From: Euryarchaeota archaeon UBA52
GTDB taxonomy: Archaea > Thermoplasmatota > Poseidoniia > Poseidoniales > Thalassarchaeaceae
DNA length: 20,941 bases
Direction: 5' to 3'
Assembly: GCA_002505455.1 (NCBI GenBank)
Contig: DAVB01000036.1
Span: 1,468-22,408, forward strand
The notes under the pieces are model-generated. The model was not told the DNA's origin, ran no database searches, and saw only the letters and a list, made by a program, of their open reading frames with translations. Made by a program: the position numbers and the translations under genes. Shown here piece after piece: positions 7,145-14,380 of this stretch. Position 1 is the stretch's first letter; each line of letters opens with the position of its first letter.

Positions 7145-8164
7145 CTATGGCCAACGAAGATGCTTCCGGTTGGATGAGCACACCACAACATAACCGCCCA
7201 TTGGCCCCTGAAGCGCCTCCAATGCACCCCCGCATTCAGGACAAATCGCATGTTCAGCCAATTCTTCAACCCATGCCTGGCGAGTTTCCATCTCGTCCCC
7301 TTCCTCCCTCAGTCTTCTGAGTATTCTCTTAACAGGATCTGAGGGGGTCAATCCCCTTTCCTGCCAAGGGTCAACCCCAATTGGCCTTATCCCCGACGCT
7401 TCGTTTTGTTCAAAATCCCCCTCCAGGGGAACATTTCCACTTCGGGCAATCGGCCTGATTAGAATATACCCGCCAAAGAAGCCCCCTACGTGCGCAAGAT
7501 GAGCAATTCCCGTTGACTGCCCCAGACTTTCCACCTCGTACATGGTATAGATTTCAAATCCTAATTTGATCAGAGTGATCAACCATACCGGCCATGCTCT
7601 GATTAGGAACAGCAGGGGGAACTCGATTTCATCTCTTGGCCAGCCCGCCATGTACGCACCGAGCAGTCCGAAGGCAGCGCCACTCGCTCCCAATGATGCC
7701 CCTGGATCCCCGATATGAGTCACGACCCATGACAAATTACCCGCCAGAAGCCCAACAAAGTAAATCGCCATCCACCTTCTCGCCCCCAACCGTTGTTCAA
7801 GAGGAACACCGACTAGCGCTATAACGAGAATATTGTGAAGGACATGGAACCAATCAGCATGCAGCCAACCTGCAGTAATCCATCTGTGAGCCATACTAGG
7901 TTCGAAGGCAATAGCTGGAATCAGCGAAAGAAATGCAATCGGTTCAAACGCCAATCCCAGTAAATCTACCCCGGCTTGGAAGAACGTAACTAGCAGAAGA
8001 GACAGAACAGTGGCAAGGGCAAGACTGACACCTGAACGGACGGCATAGACATAGGGTCCGAATGCGAAAACCAATAGGACACTGAGCGTGACAAAGTCGC
8101 CCGGCGTCAGGTCACTCCAGTATATCTCCACACCTCTCCCCGAATCAAGACGGTTGAAGCCCAT
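7145..8164 (-). CDS. Rhomboid-family intramembrane serine protease with C-terminal cysteine cluster
   Basis: Membrane protease that cleaves transmembrane segments. In the 339-residue form, residues 22-240 hold about seven hydrophobic segments. The nucleophile is in SLGASGAAFGLLGAY (S161), the partner histidine in HLAHVGGFFGGY (H225), and the conserved loop histidine/asparagine in HADWFHVLHN (H110/N111). The catalytic pair is intact, so it should be active. A cytosolic tail of about 100 residues ends with CPECGG (C308/C311) and a lone C329 plus H335, resembling an incomplete zinc ribbon. The start at 8164 is chosen because GGAGGGG lies 6 bases upstream; an in-frame TTG at 8194 would add ten residues. 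It is the first gene of a pair with rqcH. It is divergent from ccmAB across 59 bases. The substrate is unknown. Confidence 0.9.
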   Translation of the reverse strand: MGFNRLDSGRGVEIYWSDLTPGDFVTLSVLLVFAFGPYVYAVRSGVSLALATVLSLLLVTFFQAGVDLLGLAFEPIAFLSLIPAIAFEPSMAHRWITAGWLHADWFHVLHNILVIALVGVPLEQRLGARRWMAIYFVGLLAGNLSWVVTHIGDPGASLGASGAAFGLLGAYMAGWPRDEIEFPLLFLIRAWPVWLITLIKLGFEIYTMYEVESLGQSTGIAHLAHVGGFFGGYILIRPIARSGNVPLEGDFEQNEASGIRPIGVDPWQERGLTPSDPVKRILRRLREEGDEMETRQAWVEELAEHAICPECGGALEALQGPMGGYVVVCSSNRKHLRWP

Positions 8165-8223
8165 GAATAGCCCCTCCGGCTGTTTGCGGTGCAATGAAAG
8201 GACCCTCCGCAGTGGGAGGGTAC
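8165..8223. promoter_or_regulatory. Divergent promoter region between rhomboid and ccmAB
   Basis: Only 59 bases separate the two divergent starts, and both ends are occupied by ribosome-binding sites: GGAGGGG on the minus strand at 8171-8177 and GGGAGGG on the plus strand at 8214-8220. No convincing TATA box is visible between them, so promoter elements may lie partly inside one of the coding regions. Confidence 0.4.
8171..8177 (-). promoter_or_regulatory. Ribosome-binding site deciding the rhomboid start
   Basis: GGAGGGG on the minus strand, 6 bases before the ATG at 8164. This favours that ATG over the in-frame TTG at 8194. Confidence 0.6.
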
Positions 8224-9621
8224 ATGTCGTACCCAGTCCTTCGCATCAAGGGGACCACCGTGCTACGAGGTTCTCGAACTGTGGTGGAAGACATAAACCT
8301 CGATGTGATCAGTGGAGAAATACTGTGTTTAACAGGTCCAAATGGATCTGGTAAATCAACACTTTTGGAGACACTTGTAGGGCTGCACGCTCCGAGATCC
8401 GGTGAGGTGGTGATGCCCCTTCCTGATCAGGAATCAATACCTATTAGAGACTCAAGAGGCAGAAGAACACCCGTACCGGGCCTTTCTATCGCTCTGCAGA
8501 CTGATGGTGCATGCTTGGATGAAACGGTGATTGAGAGACTCAAGACTGCATCAATGGTCGCCGGGAAATCACTGGCCGATGAAACAATCCATGCCGCCAT
8601 GGAAAAGTGGGCATTGTCTCATAGATCCGAAGACAGACTTGCTGTTTTGTCCCAAGGGCTGAGGAAAAGAGTGTCAATACTTGCTGCGATACTTCCTGCT
8701 ATGCAGTCCAGTGAACCGAGAATCATACTCTTGGACGAGCCAAGTGAAGGTCTGGACTCCGCATCACGGAACCTCCTCCACGATTCGATATTTTCTCTTA
8801 AGGAGAAGGGCCACTCAATCGTCATAGCAACCCACGATGAGGCCATAATCGAAATTTCTGATAGGACAGTTGAGATATCTTCGGGCACGATATCGGTATC
8901 CGGCTCGAGTCACCACGTCGATGACCCCCCGTTTACAGACGCCACTCCCACCGGCAACGCAGTATCAGCACTTGGCAGATGGATACTGGCTCTCGAGATG
9001 AGGAATCCAGTGGATACCGTTCAGAGAATCGTTCCAGCCCTTCTAGCACTCTTCCTACTCCGTTCAATAGGGTTAGACGCAATTTCAGACGGAGCCCCCT
9101 CCTCACTCGCATTTTACATCCTTGTCCCTGCATTGATTGCAATACTGGTGCGACCTGCACTGATTGATCGTCTCAAAGAGAGGCGTTCGGGAGATTGGTG
9201 GCGAGCCCATCTCGGCCGATCGATAAGGCCCCTCTCATCAATAGTCGGCTCACCGTGGCTGCTACCGATTCCACTAACGTATCTCTCTTTCATGGTCCTC
9301 TCAAACAGCTCACCCGACATCGATCCTTCTGCATATGCGTGGCTATGGCTCCCAGCACTTTCGATGTTGGACATAGGGGCTGCAGCAACCGCAATACACA
9401 TGCTCGTGTCAGGTTTCGAACGCAGCACTGCAGTTGCAGCATCTCTGATGATGGCCATACTGGTCTGGCCATTTCTCATGCTGGTGGATGCTACAACCGA
9501 GATACTCTACGAAGGAATGCATTTTGATATCGGGTTCGATACGCCACTTGGCCTAATCATATGCTCAAGCCTGATCGCTGCATCAGTGTGGGGTGCGGCC
9601 GTCATCATACCCGACGAGTAA
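8224..9621 (+). CDS. ccmAB: Fused heme-export ABC transporter, CcmA ATPase joined to CcmB membrane domain
   Basis: In system I cytochrome c maturation, CcmA (ATPase) and CcmB (permease) work with CcmC and CcmD to load heme onto CcmE. Here both are one 465-residue chain. Residues 1-225 are the ATPase: Walker A GPNGSGKS (38-45), Q-loop Q92, an ABC signature as LSQGLRKR (142-149), Walker B IILLDEPSEGLD (167-178) and switch histidine H204. The linker is about 225-260. Residues 261-462 carry about six hydrophobic segments with cytoplasmic basic loops (RLKERRSGDWWRAHLGR), about the length of CcmB. GGGAGGG at 8214-8220 supports the ATG at 8224; an upstream ATG at 8194 would add ten residues overlapping the rhomboid promoter. 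Assignment of the membrane half to CcmB rests mainly on the ccmC and ccmD genes directly after it. A generic ABC-2 exporter is the alternative. Confidence 0.82.
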   Translation: MSYPVLRIKGTTVLRGSRTVVEDINLDVISGEILCLTGPNGSGKSTLLETLVGLHAPRSGEVVMPLPDQESIPIRDSRGRRTPVPGLSIALQTDGACLDETVIERLKTASMVAGKSLADETIHAAMEKWALSHRSEDRLAVLSQGLRKRVSILAAILPAMQSSEPRIILLDEPSEGLDSASRNLLHDSIFSLKEKGHSIVIATHDEAIIEISDRTVEISSGTISVSGSSHHVDDPPFTDATPTGNAVSALGRWILALEMRNPVDTVQRIVPALLALFLLRSIGLDAISDGAPSSLAFYILVPALIAILVRPALIDRLKERRSGDWWRAHLGRSIRPLSSIVGSPWLLPIPLTYLSFMVLSNSSPDIDPSAYAWLWLPALSMLDIGAAATAIHMLVSGFERSTAVAASLMMAILVWPFLMLVDATTEILYEGMHFDIGFDTPLGLIICSSLIAASVWGAAVIIPDE

Positions 9622-9660
9622 AGGCATTGATTCATTGATGATGGCCGTGACGGCTAACTC

Positions 9661-10377
9661 ATGGTACGCATCCCCGCCCATGCCACTGCCTTGTTGACTT
9701 TGGGATCGGTGGGCTTAGTTGCAACCATATTCCTAGGAATCACATGGGCTCCTGACGTCAACCCGAGCCAGTGGAGGGCTCCTGCCGCTTATCGGATAAT
9801 ATTCCTCCACGTTCCTTTCGCATGGACGTCCTTTCTTGCGTTTAGCATGCTCTTCTGGGGATCGTTAAGATGGTATCTGCGTCGCACTGAACGTTCATGG
9901 AGGTTAGTCCAATCCGGGTCCGATTTAGGACTCCTATTCGGCTTCGGAGTCATAACTTCAGGGCCAATATGGGGCATGGCTGAATGGGGCGTTCCCTGGG
10001 ACTGGGCAGATCTTCGGCTCAATACCTTCGCACTGCTCACCGCCCTTGCACTATTCATCGTCATGGCGAGACGATCGCAACCGGATCATGATTCAACAAG
10101 GGACACTATAGCCGCAGTGGGGCTATTCGGATTCATACTAGTCCCCATCACGGCAGTGGCAACCACCATCTACCAGAAGAGACATCCGGGAGTGGTTATC
10201 ATAGAAAGCGAAGAATCCGGACTCGATCCAGCCATCCGTACCGTGATGCTGCTAGGATTCGTTTCCGTCACACTTCTGTTCATCGGATTCTCGATAATCT
10301 CCGACAAACTATATTCTGCAGAGGCTGAGATAGAATTGAACCTCAAGGCTCTCGATGAAATGCATGGGGGCGAATGA
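9661..10377 (+). CDS. ccmC: Cytochrome c maturation protein CcmC (heme handling)
   Basis: Six-span membrane protein of the heme-handling family that presents heme on the outer face for transfer to CcmE. Visible landmarks in 238 residues are IIFLHVPFAW at 46-55 with heme-ligand H50, GPIWGMAEWGVPWDWADLRLN at about 101-121 corresponding to the tryptophan-rich WWD motif, and a second outer-loop histidine in YQKRHPGVV (H175). The WWD motif is altered: the usual WGTWWVWDARLT reads WGVPWDWADLRLN, with proline replacing one tryptophan and one residue added. The C-terminus after the last membrane span is a charged tail. No strong ribosome-binding site precedes the ATG, which is 39 bases after ccmAB. 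Its end overlaps the start of ccmD. It belongs with CcmAB to one heme-delivery complex. CcmE, CcmF and CcmH are not in the window. Confidence 0.92.
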   Translation: MVRIPAHATALLTLGSVGLVATIFLGITWAPDVNPSQWRAPAAYRIIFLHVPFAWTSFLAFSMLFWGSLRWYLRRTERSWRLVQSGSDLGLLFGFGVITSGPIWGMAEWGVPWDWADLRLNTFALLTALALFIVMARRSQPDHDSTRDTIAAVGLFGFILVPITAVATTIYQKRHPGVVIIESEESGLDPAIRTVMLLGFVSVTLLFIGFSIISDKLYSAEAEIELNLKALDEMHGGE

Positions 10378-10537
10378 ATTGGCAGGAGAGACGCACCTCA
10401 TTGTAGCATATGCCATCTTGATCGGCTCTCTTGCACTTTATGCGAATTGGTTGTGGTCAAGATACCGCAATGTTGCAAATTCACCGGCCAGCACCCTTGA
10501 AGCCCGAACCCCCCACCCTCGTGATGGCGAGGAATGA
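10355..10537 (+). CDS. ccmD: Probable CcmD-like small heme-exporter subunit
   Basis: A 60-residue protein with one membrane span (about 15-35, LIVAYAILIGSLALYANWLW) followed by a basic patch SRYRN and a hydrophilic tail. That is the architecture of CcmD, which stabilises the CcmABC complex with heme-loaded CcmE. Sequence alone would not identify so short a protein; the position directly after ccmC is the main argument. The frame overlaps the ccmC end by 23 bases. A second ATG at 10364 (MGANELAG) is an equally good start. The stop overlaps the nmd3 ATG as ATGA, so translation of the two is probably coupled. Confidence 0.7.
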   Translation: MKCMGANELAGETHLIVAYAILIGSLALYANWLWSRYRNVANSPASTLEARTPHPRDGEE

Positions 10538-11595
10538 TGGCACAGGAGTTCTGCATCGTTTGCGGGGCCCCTCCGCCGGTGTACGCTGGTCGACTTTGCG
10601 AGTCCTGCCTCCGTGACAGAACGCATCTATCCAAGATACCCGAACGCCTGCAACAAGCAAGATGCTCCAAGTGCAGGCTTCACAACGTAGGGAAGAGCTG
10701 GAGCGATAATGACGATCTTTCGATAGCAGAAATTAGGGTTCAGGACAATCTCGAGATTCTATCTGAAGCAGAGGACGTCGATGTAGGCCTCACCGTCGAG
10801 ACAATTGACGATAGAACTTCTAGGATATTCGTGGATGTCAGCGCAACGGTACACGGACTTCACTTTGATGACCAACATACCATACTTCTCCAGACAAGCG
10901 ATACAATCTGCCAGACCTGCTCAAGAAAAGATGGCGCCTACTTCGAGGCAGAGTTCCAGATAAGATCTGCAGGAAGAAGACTATCCAGAGATGAAATAGG
11001 GGCCATTCGTAATACTCTGAACGAGATGCTCGGAGAAGGCACCAACGACCCGCTGTTCTTCATTACGAAAGAGGGTCCTGTCCAAGGGGGCTGGGATCTT
11101 CAGCTGGGTTCTAAATCAATGGCAAGAATGTGGGCAAGGAGACTCGTGAGCCGCTTCGGAGGCACCGTTAAGGAAACTTCCACTGTAGTCGGCGTCAAAG
11201 ACGGCGCAGAGGTGACGCGACTCACCGTTTCCTACAGGAAGCCAGCTTTCTCCATAGGGGACGTCGTTAGGCTAAAGGACAAACTCTGGATCATCACCTC
11301 TTGGCAGAAGGACGGACCCATCCTAGGATCGTTTTCTTCGAACCAAAGAAGCGGAAAGACGTGGAGAGACATGGAAAAATCATCCGTGGTTTGCTCAACC
11401 AGCGACCAGATAAACGTCCAGATACTCGATCGTGACGGTTCCGCGGCGGAAGTACTGATACCGGGAGATTGGAAGATGGCCACCGTCGCGCTCCCGTTCG
11501 ACTACGATGGAGAAGAGTCGATCCGTATTGGGTTGATAGACCATCAATGGCTGGCAATCCCGTATGCAGCGGGGGGAGGGCTCGGAGATGTCTGA
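10534..11595 (+). CDS. nmd3: NMD3-family ribosome maturation protein
   Basis: Archaeal homologue of the eukaryotic 60S export adaptor Nmd3, expected to bind the large ribosomal subunit during late maturation or reactivation. The 353-residue protein has the family zinc-binding N-terminus, with cysteine pairs CIVC (7/10), CESC (22/25), CSKC (44/47) and CQTC (126/129). A central domain follows containing FITKEGPVQGGWDLQLGSKS (about 176-195), as in the Nmd3 fold, and then a C-terminal beta-rich region (about 235-350) resembling the OB/SH3-like part. A second ATG is the next codon (10537). It overlaps ccmD by 4 bases and the following isomerase by 8 bases, so a ribosome factor lies translationally coupled within a cytochrome maturation operon. 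No nuclear export tail is present, as expected in archaea. Confidence 0.88.
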   Translation: MMAQEFCIVCGAPPPVYAGRLCESCLRDRTHLSKIPERLQQARCSKCRLHNVGKSWSDNDDLSIAEIRVQDNLEILSEAEDVDVGLTVETIDDRTSRIFVDVSATVHGLHFDDQHTILLQTSDTICQTCSRKDGAYFEAEFQIRSAGRRLSRDEIGAIRNTLNEMLGEGTNDPLFFITKEGPVQGGWDLQLGSKSMARMWARRLVSRFGGTVKETSTVVGVKDGAEVTRLTVSYRKPAFSIGDVVRLKDKLWIITSWQKDGPILGSFSSNQRSGKTWRDMEKSSVVCSTSDQINVQILDRDGSAAEVLIPGDWKMATVALPFDYDGEESIRIGLIDHQWLAIPYAAGGGLGDV

Positions 11596-12622
11596 CCCGA
11601 TTGAACTTCTCGAGCAGCACGACAAGCAGGACATGGCGGGCTTCACCCGCGGTTTCGTGGACGATCTGGAAAACGCCTTCCAGAGGGATATCGGAATTAT
11701 TGGTGATGATGATTGGGTCGGTGTGCTGTGTATAGGGATGGGTGGATCAGGTGCGAGCGGAACGTTTCTGACAACCATCGCAGATAGGCAGGCAGGTCTC
11801 CCCGTACTCCATTGGAGGGACTATGGGCTCCCTTCTTGGTGGGGCCCGGAATGGCTCATCATCGCAACTTCGTATTCTGGGAATACAGAAGAAACCCTGG
11901 ATGGAGTTTCAAAGGCTCTGGAGGAGGGTGGCAGCGTCATAGGGATATCCTCCGGAGGTAAACTGGAAGAGATACTCTCCGACAGAGAGGATGCAGTACA
12001 TATCGCAGTTCCCAGCGGCCAAATGCCGAGATCGGCCTTCGGCCATCTCATCGGCACGCAACTATCCATACTCTGGTCCATGGGCCTCCTGCCGGCACCG
12101 AAGGACGAAGACATCGGGGGCATGATCGGCAGATTGAGACGACTCTCGTCCGATTGGGACCCGTCGACCGGCTCAACACTGGCATATGGGGCTGCCAAGT
12201 CGATTGGCGAGAATGACATCGGGATAGTGTCCCCGAGCATAATGGGGTGCGCTGCCCGTAGATTCGTAAGTCAACTCAATGAGAACTCGGACCTATTCGC
12301 TCGCTCCTCAGAGGTACCTGAGATGAACCACAATGAGATAATTCCGTGGACGGAAAAGGCATCCGAGAATCAAGCACTTATCCTCATCAATTCGAATCTC
12401 TCTAACTCTAGGACACTATCGAGAATGAGGTGGTTCGAGAAGCATTCGGGAGACTCAATAAGGGTGACACTGGAAGCTCCAGGCGATACCCTTGTCGAGC
12501 AATTACTGAGCCTTGCGCATATCACTGATTGGATAAGCATCATGTTAGCCGTGTATCGCGGAGTAGACCCATCCGAGATGGCTGCAATCCCCTCTTTGAA
12601 GGCCCACCTGTCTACGGTTTAG
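11588..12622 (+). CDS. Bifunctional phosphoglucose/phosphomannose isomerase
   Basis: Cytoplasmic SIS-domain isomerase interconverting glucose 6-phosphate or mannose 6-phosphate with fructose 6-phosphate; this type is characteristic of archaea. In the 344-residue form, the first SIS domain includes the sugar-phosphate loop CIGMGGSGASGTFL (48-61) and IIATSYSGNTEETL (91-104). The catalytic segment VPEMNHNEIIPW (243-254) carries the glutamate (245) and histidine (248) of the PGI/PMI family. The second SIS domain runs to the C-terminus. The start at 11588 is chosen because the purine-rich GGGGGGAGGG at 11571-11580 is 7 bases upstream and MSDPIELLEQ matches family N-termini. It overlaps the nmd3 3' end by 8 bases and converges on the metallopeptidase gene with a 4-base overlap. 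It should feed gluconeogenesis and surface sugar precursors. Confidence 0.93.
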   Translation: MSDPIELLEQHDKQDMAGFTRGFVDDLENAFQRDIGIIGDDDWVGVLCIGMGGSGASGTFLTTIADRQAGLPVLHWRDYGLPSWWGPEWLIIATSYSGNTEETLDGVSKALEEGGSVIGISSGGKLEEILSDREDAVHIAVPSGQMPRSAFGHLIGTQLSILWSMGLLPAPKDEDIGGMIGRLRRLSSDWDPSTGSTLAYGAAKSIGENDIGIVSPSIMGCAARRFVSQLNENSDLFARSSEVPEMNHNEIIPWTEKASENQALILINSNLSNSRTLSRMRWFEKHSGDSIRVTLEAPGDTLVEQLLSLAHITDWISIMLAVYRGVDPSEMAAIPSLKAHLSTV

Positions 12623-13200
12623 TAGAGCGGGCCGAGGACATTTCTAGGGTCAGGGTATATCGCTAGAGCATTCATCCTATCTTCAGGCGCTACTACTCCG
12701 GGAAGATCGTGAGTCTCTGGCTCTACAAGGGAGAGCTGAAAGTGTAGGTGAGGGTCCCATCCGCCGTTCTCATCGAATGCTCCAAACCAAGCTATTACCT
12801 CTCCAGCATTCACCTTCTGCCCGACCCACTTTCCTTCTATTGATGCGGCATCTAAGTGCCCATACAAGGCCCAAACTAGAACTCCGCCTATCTCATGCCT
12901 GGTTATGACTACATTACCGTAGTCGCCAGCCGCTGGATTGTAACCGAAATGCGATATCTCGCCATCCATGAAGGCCATGCACGGAGTTCCCACTGGCCCT
13001 CCGATGTCTATGCCTACATGCAGAAACCTCTCTCCTGCAAAGAGTTCGGTAGAATACATTCCAGGGCGTAGTTCATCGTATCGACCTATGTCAAATTCGT
13101 ATTTCGAAGGAGAATAATCTCCAGAAGTAAAGTCTCTAACTTCGTATTCGTCAGGAAGATGTACTACAGGGTGAAAATCCATTGAACCCCAGTCTACCAT
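12619..13200 (-). CDS. M23 (LytM-type) zinc metallopeptidase, apparently cytoplasmic
   Basis: LytM/M23 fold proteins are zinc endopeptidases, usually of peptidoglycan or glycine-rich peptides. The 193-residue protein shows the complete zinc/catalytic set: LHVGIDIG (H61, D65), GTPCMAFMDGEISHFGYNP, LYGHLD (H115) and DPHLHFQL (H151, H153). No signal peptide or membrane segment is present, so it should act in the cytoplasm, where archaea have no peptidoglycan substrate. The segment before the domain (RPGMYSTELF...RFLHVGIDI) resembles M23 domains found fused to aminotransferases and phosphotransferases in bacteria, from memory of that architecture. GAGG lies a few bases before the ATG at 13200; an ATG at residue 7 is an alternative. 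It is 18 bases after rmuC and probably cotranscribed. Fold confident, function unknown. Confidence 0.85.
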   Translation of the reverse strand: MVDWGSMDFHPVVHLPDEYEVRDFTSGDYSPSKYEFDIGRYDELRPGMYSTELFAGERFLHVGIDIGGPVGTPCMAFMDGEISHFGYNPAAGDYGNVVITRHEIGGVLVWALYGHLDAASIEGKWVGQKVNAGEVIAWFGAFDENGGWDPHLHFQLSLVEPETHDLPGVVAPEDRMNALAIYPDPRNVLGPLY

Positions 13201-13218
13201 GGGCCTCGGAAGAGGTAT

Positions 13219-14277
13219 TCAGTCTTCATCCCCACTCAAATCTAGACTCTCAAGTGAGTCCAAAGCTCTCTCAAGAGATTCCATCGATTCCTGTAGTTTG
13301 GTGCGATTTGAATAGGAGTTGCTAATCTGAGTGCTAAGTTTCCCCCAAACGGAATGTAAATTGTTCAAATCGTTCCTGAGACGGACATGCCCTCTGATAA
13401 TCTCATCTGACTTCTCAGCAATCCCCATGGCTCTCTCTGCGATATGCAGGAGATGCATATTTGCAATCAGAGTGTTAGGAGAACAGACGACTACTCCTCT
13501 GCTCGCTGCATCACGAATCAGAGTAGACTCCTCTTGATTATCTGGAGCAATCATGTAGTCGTAAATTCTCTCTGATGCAATGTAAAGATAGGCAACTTCC
13601 GAAGTCCCTAACTCAGGTCTGATGTAACTGGACTCAACTTTGGTGACATGTCCTCTAACGGCTTCTAAAAACGCTTTCTTGTTGCCAATTCTGGATCTAC
13701 CATCTTCATCTCCAATACCTCCTTCAGAAACAGCTAGAGTCTCCTTAAATGCCTTAATGGGGAATTTTGAATCGATACAAAGAATCCTACCATCAGACAG
13801 CTTCAAACTAGCATCAGGAATACTATCGAGCTTAGGCACCTTCTTCCTGATACTTACATTGGCGAATGAGTCCTTGAGAATCCTCTCCAATTCTATCTCT
13901 GCCCAGCCCGCAGCGGCTTGCTTGTCTAAGAATATCTTCTGTATCTCTGCAACCTCGCTAGCAACAGAGTCAGCAGAACTACGAATATTTCCAATATCTT
14001 CGGCTATTTTCAGATCCTTCATCGTCCCTGCGACGGCCCCTTTCAGAATCTCTCCGCTAGCTGCAATCCCTGCAGTGATGACCTCAGGTTTGACAGAGAA
14101 ATCTAGATTGCCTATTGCTTCCCTTTGGACTTCTCCTTGGGTGTGTATTTGTGATGCTTGATCGCGAATCATTGCGGACTCTTGCTGAATCGATTTTAAC
14201 AGAGAAAGAGCATAGACCAGTAGTATTGCCAATATCATTACGATGATCAGAAGTGAATAAGAAAACATATCTGACAT
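13219..14277 (-). CDS. rmuC: RmuC-family DNA recombination/limitation protein
   Basis: RmuC proteins carry a nuclease-like fold and in E. coli limit inversions at short inverted repeats; the biochemical activity is unsettled. The 352-residue form has an N-terminal membrane anchor (about 8-27, LLIIVMILAILLVYALSLL), a helical/coiled region (30-120) and the RmuC domain (about 122-310). The domain contains GWAEIELERILKD (124-136) and IPDASLKLSDGRILCIDSKF (153-172), where DSK matches the PD-(D/E)xK-like core of the family. A coiled tail closes it. The open frame continues to 14499, but that stretch overlaps the divergent methyltransferase and lacks family features, so I start at the ATG at 14277, which gives the usual N-terminal anchor. 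It is more AT-rich (about 43% GC by hand count of several lines) than genes farther right. Cotranscribed with the M23 gene. Confidence 0.88.
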   Translation of the reverse strand: MSDMFSYSLLIIVMILAILLVYALSLLKSIQQESAMIRDQASQIHTQGEVQREAIGNLDFSVKPEVITAGIAASGEILKGAVAGTMKDLKIAEDIGNIRSSADSVASEVAEIQKIFLDKQAAAGWAEIELERILKDSFANVSIRKKVPKLDSIPDASLKLSDGRILCIDSKFPIKAFKETLAVSEGGIGDEDGRSRIGNKKAFLEAVRGHVTKVESSYIRPELGTSEVAYLYIASERIYDYMIAPDNQEESTLIRDAASRGVVVCSPNTLIANMHLLHIAERAMGIAEKSDEIIRGHVRLRNDLNNLHSVWGKLSTQISNSYSNRTKLQESMESLERALDSLESLDLSGDED

Positions 14278-14380
14278 CGTACTCAGCGTATAACTCGAAT
14301 CGGGAGTACTTGAATTATTACAATAGCCAATTACTAGTTTCTCAGAATTGGTTCTTAGGCGAGAGTGACTTTCACTTACC
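14278..14380. promoter_or_regulatory. Divergent AT-rich promoter region between rmuC and the methyltransferase
   Basis: This 103-base gap is the longest in the window and is about 40% GC. It contains a 6-base inverted repeat GTACTC/GAGTAC (14279-14284 and 14304-14309) and a short palindrome AGTGA-CTT-TCACT (14364-14376) that ends four bases before the methyltransferase ATG. AT-rich stretches near 14310-14340 could hold a TATA element, but none is clear. No ribosome-binding site is seen for the methyltransferase, which suggests a leaderless or short-leader message. Confidence 0.4.

Noticed and set aside
7123..7269. Extension of the rqcH frame to an ATG at 7269
   Set aside because: The extra 49 residues overlap the rhomboid 3' end, resemble no NFACT protein, and a strong ribosome-binding site marks 7122.
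10398..10670. Minus-strand open frames opposite ccmD and the nmd3 start
   Set aside because: No ribosome-binding site or domain; the plus strand has overlapping, coupled genes with cysteine motifs of NMD3.
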